Shown: positions 59,044-64,000 of the stretch, piece after piece | Numbering within the stretch: position 1 is the first letter of the stretch | How the letters are laid out: the number at the start of each line of letters is the position of its first letter | NCBI GenBank assembly: GCA_963664365.1 | Contig: OY761144.1 | Span: 2,418,001 to 2,482,000 of the forward strand | Direction of reading: 5' to 3' | Source of the DNA: VXRN01 sp963664365 | Lineage (GTDB): Bacteria > Chloroflexota > Dehalococcoidia > Lucifugimonadales > UBA1123 | Length of the DNA stretch: 64,000 bases | Position numbers and translations under genes: made by a program | Notes under the pieces: model-generated | What the model saw: the letters and a program-made list of their open reading frames with translations, nothing else | The model's database searches: none | Told to the model about the DNA's origin: nothing

Positions 59044-60657
59044 ATGACCGATTCAAACGATAGGGTCGATGTCCTGGTGATCGGAGCCGGCGCATCCGGA
59101 GCCGCGTTCACTTGGAGCCTCGTCAAAGACGGGTTCGACGTCCTCTGCCTGGAGCAGGGAGGATGGCTCGACCCTTCCAAATACCCCTCCACACAGCCGG
59201 ATTGGGAGACACACCGCCAGACCGACTTCAACGCCAACCCGAATATCAGGGGCCTTCCCGAGGACTACCCCGTCAACGACTCCGACTCCGCCATCGCGCC
59301 CCTGATGTACAACGCCGTCGGCGGCAGCACCATACACTGGAGCGCGCACTTCCCCCGCTTCCATCCCTCCGACTTTCGCACCAAGACGCTCGACGGCGTC
59401 GCCGACGACTGGCCGATCACCTACGACGATCTCGAACCCTACTTCGACACCAACGACCGCATCATGGGCGTCGCCGGCATGACGGGCGACACCGCTTACC
59501 CGCCCAAGTCCGAGCGGCAGACCCCGCCGCTCCCGCTCGGACACCCGGGCCGCGTCATGTCCCGAGGATTCGACAAGCTCGGCTGGCACTGGTGGCCTTC
59601 CGACGCCACCATCCTGACCGCGCCCTACGACGGACGCGCCGCCTGCAACAACTGCGGACCGTGCGACATCGGCTGCACCCGCCGCGCCAAGGCTTCCACC
59701 GACGTCACATACTGGCCCAAGGCCCTCGCTCTCGGCGCGCGGCTCAAGACCGGCTGCCGCGTCAGGGAGATCACGGTCAACTCTCAGGGACTCGCCGACG
59801 GCGTTCTCTACTACGACGCCGACGGCAACATCCAGGAACAGAAGGCGAAAGCCGTGGTCCTCGCCTGCAATGGAATCGGGACGCCCCGCCTGATGCTCAA
59901 CTCCCGCTCACCGCAATTCCCTAATGGCATCGCCAACTCCTCCGGCCTGGTCGGCAAGAACCTCATGTTTCACCCGTACTCGATCCTCTTCGGCACGTTC
60001 AACGAGCGCGTCGACGGCTACATGGGACCTCTGGGCGCAAACCTCATATCCCAGGAATTCTACGAGACCGACCTATCCCGTGGCTTCGTGCGCGGTTACG
60101 CCTTCCAGGTCAACCGAGGCTTCGGCCCCCTCTCCACCGCCCTCAACGGCAACGGCGCGGGACGGCTGCCCTGGGGCTCCGACCACCATGCGGCATTTGC
60201 GGAGAGGTTTGGACACACTTCCCACATCGCCGTCATCGGCGAAGACTTGCCCGAAGAGCACAACTGCGTGACCCTCGATCCTGAGCTTACCGACTCGGAC
60301 GGCATCCCGGCCCCGAAGGTAAGCTACACCCTCAGCGACAACAGCCGGAAGATGCTCGACCACGGCATCGCTAAGGCCACCGAGGTCTTCGAGGCAGCGG
60401 GCGCCCACACCGTCAATGTCATTCCGCTGCTGCGCGGAGGAGGTTGGCACCTCATGGGCACCGCCCGAATGGGCGACGACCCCGGCGCCAGCGTCGTCAG
60501 CGGAGCCGGACAGGCCCACGACGTCAAGAACCTCTTCATCATCGACGGCAGCGTCTTCGTCACCGCCGGAGCCGTCAACCCAACTTCGACAATCCAGGCC
60601 GTCGCGCTCCACATAGCAGACTCCTTCAAGACCAAAGCCGGAAACCTGCTGGACTGA
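59044..60657 (+). CDS. GMC-family FAD oxidoreductase with a cysteine cluster
   Basis: 537 residues. The FAD dinucleotide motif is VIGAGASGAAFTWSLVKDG near residue 10; VGGSTIHWSAHFPRFHPSDF near 98; the C-terminal GGGWHLMGTARMG and DGSVFVTAGAVNPTSTIQA contain the GMC His/Asn region. CNNCGPCDIGC near residue 200 resembles the cysteine cluster that holds a 3Fe-4S centre in FAD-glucose/gluconate dehydrogenase large subunits. No Tat or Sec signal is visible; export may depend on the small subunit or not occur. ATG 59044 has AGGAAGG upstream. The small subunit gene follows. Confidence 0.9.
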   Translation: MTDSNDRVDVLVIGAGASGAAFTWSLVKDGFDVLCLEQGGWLDPSKYPSTQPDWETHRQTDFNANPNIRGLPEDYPVNDSDSAIAPLMYNAVGGSTIHWSAHFPRFHPSDFRTKTLDGVADDWPITYDDLEPYFDTNDRIMGVAGMTGDTAYPPKSERQTPPLPLGHPGRVMSRGFDKLGWHWWPSDATILTAPYDGRAACNNCGPCDIGCTRRAKASTDVTYWPKALALGARLKTGCRVREITVNSQGLADGVLYYDADGNIQEQKAKAVVLACNGIGTPRLMLNSRSPQFPNGIANSSGLVGKNLMFHPYSILFGTFNERVDGYMGPLGANLISQEFYETDLSRGFVRGYAFQVNRGFGPLSTALNGNGAGRLPWGSDHHAAFAERFGHTSHIAVIGEDLPEEHNCVTLDPELTDSDGIPAPKVSYTLSDNSRKMLDHGIAKATEVFEAAGAHTVNVIPLLRGGGWHLMGTARMGDDPGASVVSGAGQAHDVKNLFIIDGSVFVTAGAVNPTSTIQAVALHIADSFKTKAGNLLD

Positions 60658-60666
60658 CCAAACAAT

Positions 60667-60704
60667 CCCCTCTCCCTTGAGGGAGAGGGCTAGGGTGAGG
60701 GTGA
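60667..60704. repeat. Dispersed palindromic repeat (CCCTCTCCC/GGGAGAGGG family)
   Basis: A full 38-base copy, nearly identical to 4832-4869, between the two subunit genes of the GMC enzyme. Confidence 0.8.
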
Positions 60705-60711
60705 CCACACC

Positions 60712-61164
60712 ATGCCAACATTCTTCAGCGAAGCCCAGAAGTCGCTCATGACCGCCATGCTGGACAGGATCATCCCCAGGCAGGGAGACCACCCAGGCGC
60801 GGGAGAGGTCGGCGTCGCCGACTACCTAGACGGCGCGGTATCCGAATCCGCCGACCTCCGCCGCCTCTTCTCCGACGGACTCGCCACCGTCCGGACCGTG
60901 GCCGCAAGGAACGGCTCCGCGTTCGAGGACCTCGACGCCGACACCCAGGACGAAGTCCTACGCAAGATTGAGGCTGACCAATCAGACTTCTTCGAGAAAC
61001 TCGTGATGCTCACATACAACAGCTACTACGTCAACCCGACCGTACTCGAATCGCTCGGACTCGAACCCAGGCCGCCGCAGCCGAAGGGATACGTCGTAGA
61101 GGCCGGCGACCTCAGCGCGCTGGAGGCTGTCGTACAGCGCGGACAGGCATACCGCGACGCCTGA
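60712..61164 (+). CDS. Gluconate 2-dehydrogenase subunit 3-like protein
   Basis: 150 residues with FFSEAQKSLMTAMLDRIIPRQGDHPGAG at the N-terminus and FFEKLVMLTYNSYYVNP near residue 90, the pattern of the small gamma subunit that accompanies GMC dehydrogenases. Homologues often carry a Tat signal that exports the complex; none is visible here. There is no cytochrome c subunit gene, so the electron acceptor is open. Lies 54 bases after the large subunit, across a palindromic repeat. Confidence 0.85.
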   Translation: MPTFFSEAQKSLMTAMLDRIIPRQGDHPGAGEVGVADYLDGAVSESADLRRLFSDGLATVRTVAARNGSAFEDLDADTQDEVLRKIEADQSDFFEKLVMLTYNSYYVNPTVLESLGLEPRPPQPKGYVVEAGDLSALEAVVQRGQAYRDA

Positions 61165-61167
61165 CTA

Positions 61168-61845
61168 CTATCCCGCCCGCCCGTCATTCGCCATCCTCTC
61201 GCTGATCTCCCGCAGCCGCCGCTCCAAGCTTCCTTGCCTCAATGCCATCGTGACATCACCCCTCGTCCGCTCTATCACCCCGCGCATAACGTCCGTCGTC
61301 CGCCGCAGCCCTCTCGTGACCGCGTCCGGATAGTCCACCGTCACCAGCGCCGCGTAAACTTCGTCCATGATCTGCAACAGGTCTTCGCAGTTTGCGGTAT
61401 CGTCCGTCCTCAGACGGTCCAGAACCAGCCGGCGCAGTTCCCCTACCGCCTCGGCCAGCCCGTGAATATAGACCGCAGGCCCCACGCCGAGGTCATCCAT
61501 CGTCGGCAGCGCCGACCCCTCCGCGAACGCCAGTGTCGCGTGGGCCTCCACGAACTCCTTGAGAGCGTCCTCCACGTAGCCGCCGAAATAGACCTCCGGG
61601 TGATCCCTCTTGCCCGCCTCCAGCGTGGACCGCAGCTCATCCGCCTCGGCGATCAGCCGACGTGACTCTTCGTACTCGCCCCTGTGCGTCGCCCTGATCG
61701 AATTCGCGGAATACCGGATCAGCGTCCTGGACGCCGACAGCGCCCGCTCCCTCTCAGCATGAGTCGAGGCCAGCATCTCATTGACCGCCTCCCCCTCCCG
61801 CCGAATCGTCAAAATCAGTCCCTGCGTCGAGGTATGACGTGTCAT
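61168..61845 (-). CDS. Translin-family protein
   Basis: A 225-residue all-helical protein. The central half, with YVEDALKEFVEAHATLAFAEG near residue 90, YIHGLAEAVGELRRLVLDRL near 126, DLLQIMDEVYAALVTVDYPD near 156 and GLRRTTDVMRGVIERTRGDV near 180, follows the translin/TRAX pattern, including the Glu/Asp positions that form the RNase site in TRAX. Translin proteins bind nucleic acids as octamers; prokaryotic members are known mainly from archaea and some bacteria. ATG 61845 has GGAG eight bases upstream. It converges on the GMC operon and has no obvious partner. Confidence 0.75.
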   Translation of the reverse strand: MTRHTSTQGLILTIRREGEAVNEMLASTHAERERALSASRTLIRYSANSIRATHRGEYEESRRLIAEADELRSTLEAGKRDHPEVYFGGYVEDALKEFVEAHATLAFAEGSALPTMDDLGVGPAVYIHGLAEAVGELRRLVLDRLRTDDTANCEDLLQIMDEVYAALVTVDYPDAVTRGLRRTTDVMRGVIERTRGDVTMALRQGSLERRLREISERMANDGRAG

Positions 61846-61883
61846 TACTTCCGCTCCTCTGCCAATGTCCGGATGCCCGTAGA

Positions 61884-61901
61884 GGCACTTCGCGAAGTGC
61901 C
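61884..61901. repeat. Perfect 18-base palindrome
   Basis: GGCACTTCGCGAAGTGCC is its own reverse complement and lies in the gap between the translin gene and the 49-base repeat beside thiE. It resembles dispersed palindromes of the GTAGGGGCACTT type. Confidence 0.65.
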
Positions 61902-61923
61902 CCTATCCGACGACGAAATCAAA

Positions 61924-61972
61924 AGAATCATGACAATCCCTAAATCGTATAAATCACAGTTCAGACAATCGC
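61924..61972. repeat. 49-base direct repeat, copy 1 (overlaps thiE 3' end)
   Basis: Matches 62668-62716 with a handful of substitutions (shared AGAATCATG, CAATCCCT, AAATCACAGTTCAGACAATCGC). The last codons and stop of thiE lie inside it. Confidence 0.8.
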
Positions 61973-62622
61973 CCCTCAAACAACTCCACCAACCTCCGAG
62001 TAGCCCCCCGCGGATCATCCGCGAATGTTATCGCGCTGACCACGCAGGCGCAGTCCGCCCCGGCTGACGCAACGTCCCTGATGTTCGTCTCGTTGATCCC
62101 GCCGATGGCGACAACCGGCTGGCTGACAGCACTCTTGACCCTCGCTATCATCTCCGGCCCCAGCGCCCTGCGCCCCGACTTGCCCATCGTCGTCGTCGCG
62201 TAGATCGCCCCGACCGCTATGTAATCGACCCCCTGCTCAGCCGAGCGCAGCGCCTCTTCAATCGTCCCGTTCGAGCTGCCCACAAGCTGATGCGGCTCCA
62301 GAACCCGGCGGGCCGCCTCAACCGGCAGGTCCGTCTGCCCGACGTGCAGCCCGTGCGCCCCCGACACGAGCGCCACGTCCGCGTGGTCGTTCATCACGAA
62401 CAGCGCGCCGAACTCGTCGCACAGTGCCTTCAACTCGCGCGCCGTCTCCAGCATCGGCCCCTTGTCCCTCAGCTTGTCCCTAAGCTGCACCACACGCGCC
62501 CCGCCTTCCAGCGACGCCCGCGCCACCTCGACCACAGGCCGCCCCCGAGTCGCCTCCGGATCGACTATGACGTATATCCCTCTCACCATCTCCACGCCCA
62601 GCCTGTGCAGACCTTCAGACAT
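61954..62622 (-). CDS. thiE: Thiamine-phosphate synthase
   Basis: About 222 residues: GIYVIVDPEATRG at the start, RASLEGGARVVQLRDK near 40 (Arg/Lys pyrophosphate loop), VMNDHADVALVSGAHGLHVGQTDLP near 77 and VGAIYATTTMGKSGRRALG and VVAIGGINETNI near 136-175. It joins the pyrimidine and thiazole phosphates of thiamine. The ATG at 62622 has GGAAG eight bases upstream. The final residues RLSEL and the stop come from the dispersed repeat at 61924. No TPP riboswitch was found upstream. Confidence 0.93.
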   Translation of the reverse strand: MSEGLHRLGVEMVRGIYVIVDPEATRGRPVVEVARASLEGGARVVQLRDKLRDKGPMLETARELKALCDEFGALFVMNDHADVALVSGAHGLHVGQTDLPVEAARRVLEPHQLVGSSNGTIEEALRSAEQGVDYIAVGAIYATTTMGKSGRRALGPEMIARVKSAVSQPVVAIGGINETNIRDVASAGADCACVVSAITFADDPRGATRRLVELFEGRLSEL

Positions 62623-62667
62623 GCTCGCATCTTCCAAGTTCAAGCAGAGTGTTGCATCGAGACCCAG

Positions 62668-62716
62668 AGAATCATGGCAATCCCTGAATCACACAAATCA
62701 CAGTTCAGACAATCGC
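62668..62716. repeat. 49-base direct repeat, copy 2 (upstream of thiE)
   Basis: Second copy of the repeat at 61924-61972, in the same orientation, 46 bases before the thiE start. It is followed by a CTTCGTGTCCTTCGTGGATT sequence of repeat-like character. Confidence 0.8.
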
Positions 62717-62827
62717 GGCGGACTATCAACTTGGTGTCCCTTCGTGTCCTTCGTGGATTCTACCACAACGTGCATTCACCGCCGCGCCCCCTTACAATAG
62801 AAGCCAAGTCCACTCGGAGCGGCGCCA

Positions 62828-63892
62828 ATGTCCAACTACAACATATCGGTCATCAGGGGAGACGGAATTGGAATCGAGGTCATCGAGGAGGGCATCAAGG
62901 TCCTCAACGCCGTCGGCAAGGAATACGGCATCGACTGGCAGTGGGTCGAGCGCCCATGGGGAAGCGAATACTACATCCAACACGGCGTCGTCATGCCCTC
63001 CGACGGCCTCGACACCCTCTCCAAGTCCGACGCGATCTTCCTCGGAGCCGTCGGACATCCCGACATCCAGGACCACGTCACCCTCGGCGGACTTCTGCTC
63101 CCGATAAGACGCTCTTTCGACCAGTACGTGTGCGAGCGCCCAAGTATCCTCTATGAGGGCATCGACTGCCCCATCAAGGGCTACGAAGCCGGAGACATAG
63201 ACATGCTAGTAATCCGCGAGAACACCGAGGGCGAGTACGCCGACGTCGGCGGCTTCGTGTATCCCGACACCGCCGACGAGCTCGGAGTCCAGTCCGCCGT
63301 CTTCACCCGAAGGGGCTGCGAGCGAATAATCCGCTACGCTTTCGAGGCCGCCCGCCGACGGGACCGCGCCAAGCGCGTCACCTCCATCACCAAGTCCAAC
63401 GCGCTCGGCTACGGTATGATCGTATGGGACAAGGCATTCGAGAACGTCGCCGCCGACTACCCCGACATCGACACCGGCTCCCTGCTCATCGACGCTGCCT
63501 GTATGGACTTCATCAGGCGCCCTGATTCGTTCGACGTCGTCGTCGGCAGCAACCTGTTCGGAGACATCCTCACCGACATCGGCGCGATAGTCACCGGCAG
63601 CATGGGACTCGCCCCAAGCGGCAACATAGACCCCGACCGCCGCTGCCCGTCTATGTTCGAGCCTGTCCACGGCTCCGCCCCCGACATCATGGGCAAAGGC
63701 ATTGCCAACCCCCTCGCCGCCATCCTCTCCGGCGCGATGATGCTGCGCCACTTCGGAGAGAACGCCGCCGCAGAATCGGTCCAGAAGGCCGTCGCCAACG
63801 TAGTCGCCCTCGGAGAGACCCTAACCCCGGACCTCGGCGGCGCTTCCAGCGCCGAAGCCGTCGGAGACGCCGTAGTCGCCGCCCTGAGTTAG
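62828..63892 (+). CDS. Isocitrate/isopropylmalate dehydrogenase family protein, tartrate/D-malate dehydrogenase-like
   Basis: 354 residues of a beta-decarboxylating dehydrogenase: VIRGDGIGIEVIEEG at the start, PWGSEYYIQHGVVMP near residue 48, LPIRRSFDQYVCERPS near 91, RENTEGEYADVGGF near 126, KSNALGYG near 190 and GSNLFGDILTDIGA near 240. The WGxxYY-x-HG-x-(V/M)MP segment favours the tartrate/D-malate branch (TtuC/DmlA) over LeuB, and no leuCD genes adjoin it. It decarboxylates a 3-hydroxy acid using NAD and divalent metal. Confidence 0.88.
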   Translation: MSNYNISVIRGDGIGIEVIEEGIKVLNAVGKEYGIDWQWVERPWGSEYYIQHGVVMPSDGLDTLSKSDAIFLGAVGHPDIQDHVTLGGLLLPIRRSFDQYVCERPSILYEGIDCPIKGYEAGDIDMLVIRENTEGEYADVGGFVYPDTADELGVQSAVFTRRGCERIIRYAFEAARRRDRAKRVTSITKSNALGYGMIVWDKAFENVAADYPDIDTGSLLIDAACMDFIRRPDSFDVVVGSNLFGDILTDIGAIVTGSMGLAPSGNIDPDRRCPSMFEPVHGSAPDIMGKGIANPLAAILSGAMMLRHFGENAAAESVQKAVANVVALGETLTPDLGGASSAEAVGDAVVAALS

Positions 63893-63969
63893 CCGCGATA
63901 GAATTATTGACACGCCAATCAGCCATGCTAGGATGTATTTGAATAGAGGATCGAATCGCGCGGGGTGTG

Positions 63970-64000
63970 ATGATGACTATGGTGACTGACCGGACTAGAA
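63970..64000 (+). CDS. Possible 5' end of a gene running off the window
   Basis: Tandem ATG codons at 63970 and 63973 preceded by GGGGTGTG open a frame (MMTMVTDRTR) that reaches the window edge. Only ten codons are visible, so this is tentative. Confidence 0.2.
   Translation, partial: MMTMVTDRTR

Noticed and set aside
62644..62827. Possible TPP riboswitch upstream of thiE
   Set aside because: No CTGAGA or ACCTGA-type conserved core was found; the region consists of dispersed repeat sequence.

Overview
The window reads as a bacterial chromosome of moderately high G+C, most likely a member of Chloroflexota, and within it a Dehalococcoidia / SAR202-like lineage. That placement is an inference. 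It rests on (i) core-gene neighbourhoods (rpsO-pnp-dapB, rplU-rpmA-rpmE-DUF1385, greA-lysS-gltX), (ii) a catabolic accessory complement typical of such genomes (LLM flavin monooxygenases, CaiB/BaiF CoA transferases, PhyH dioxygenase, GMC oxidoreductase, HpcH aldolase, tartrate-type dehydrogenase), and (iii) lipoprotein-anchored ABC binding proteins with Val/Glu/Lys-rich repeat stalks. No rRNA, convincing tRNA, CRISPR array, integrase or transposase was seen.

Layout. 1-7.2 kb: a truncated permease fused to an FG-GAP propeller, a Uma2 nuclease-like gene, a DUF1800-DUF1501-NHL cassette, an HpcH/HpaI aldolase and a DUF1801 protein. 7.2-17.5 kb: two near-identical tandem copies of a peptide-type ABC operon (binding protein, permease B, permease C), with the eroded ends of a third copy between them enclosing a tyrosine phosphatase gene. 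All three units keep the same TTGACG/TATAAC promoter; in the two intact copies the spacer contains a G homopolymer of unequal length. 17.6-22.3 kb: a zinc/manganese-type ABC operon whose binding protein carries an AztD-like beta-propeller inserted in its His-rich loop. 22.3-25.9 kb: two class III CoA transferases and a PhyH dioxygenase, closed by a terminator. 26-35.4 kb: GOLPH3-like protein, cmk, plsC, glmS, small genes, alpha/beta hydrolase, NYN nuclease, rpsO, pnp, dapB. 35.4-38 kb: an island with HicAB, AT-rich DNA, a PD-(D/E)XK-like nuclease gene and a permease relic.

38-46 kb: an LLM monooxygenase, ribosomal protein genes L21/L27/L31, DUF1385, a DNA methyltransferase-HNH fusion, a second LLM monooxygenase and a TPP enzyme. 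46-51.4 kb: an orphan HicB with a HicA relic, a ferric-iron ABC operon (fbpA-fbpB-fbpC) behind a promoter overlapped by inverted repeats, and an Ldh2-type malate/lactate dehydrogenase. 51.4-58.9 kb: nested palindromic repeats, then purL, purQ, a coiled-coil gene, yqeY-like, gltX, lysS and greA, all on the minus strand. 59-64 kb: a GMC oxidoreductase with its small subunit, a translin-family protein, thiE flanked by 49-bp direct repeats, and a tartrate/isopropylmalate-type dehydrogenase.

The most notable signals are the metal-binding protein/propeller fusion, the G-tract promoter spacers of the duplicated ABC operons together with the hollowed third copy, the permease/FG-GAP fusion at the left edge, the methyltransferase/HNH fusion followed by a long hairpin, and a layer of dispersed palindromic repeats, some nested, that invade intergenic regions and even supply a stop codon. 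All functions are assigned from sequence motifs read by eye; no database search was run.
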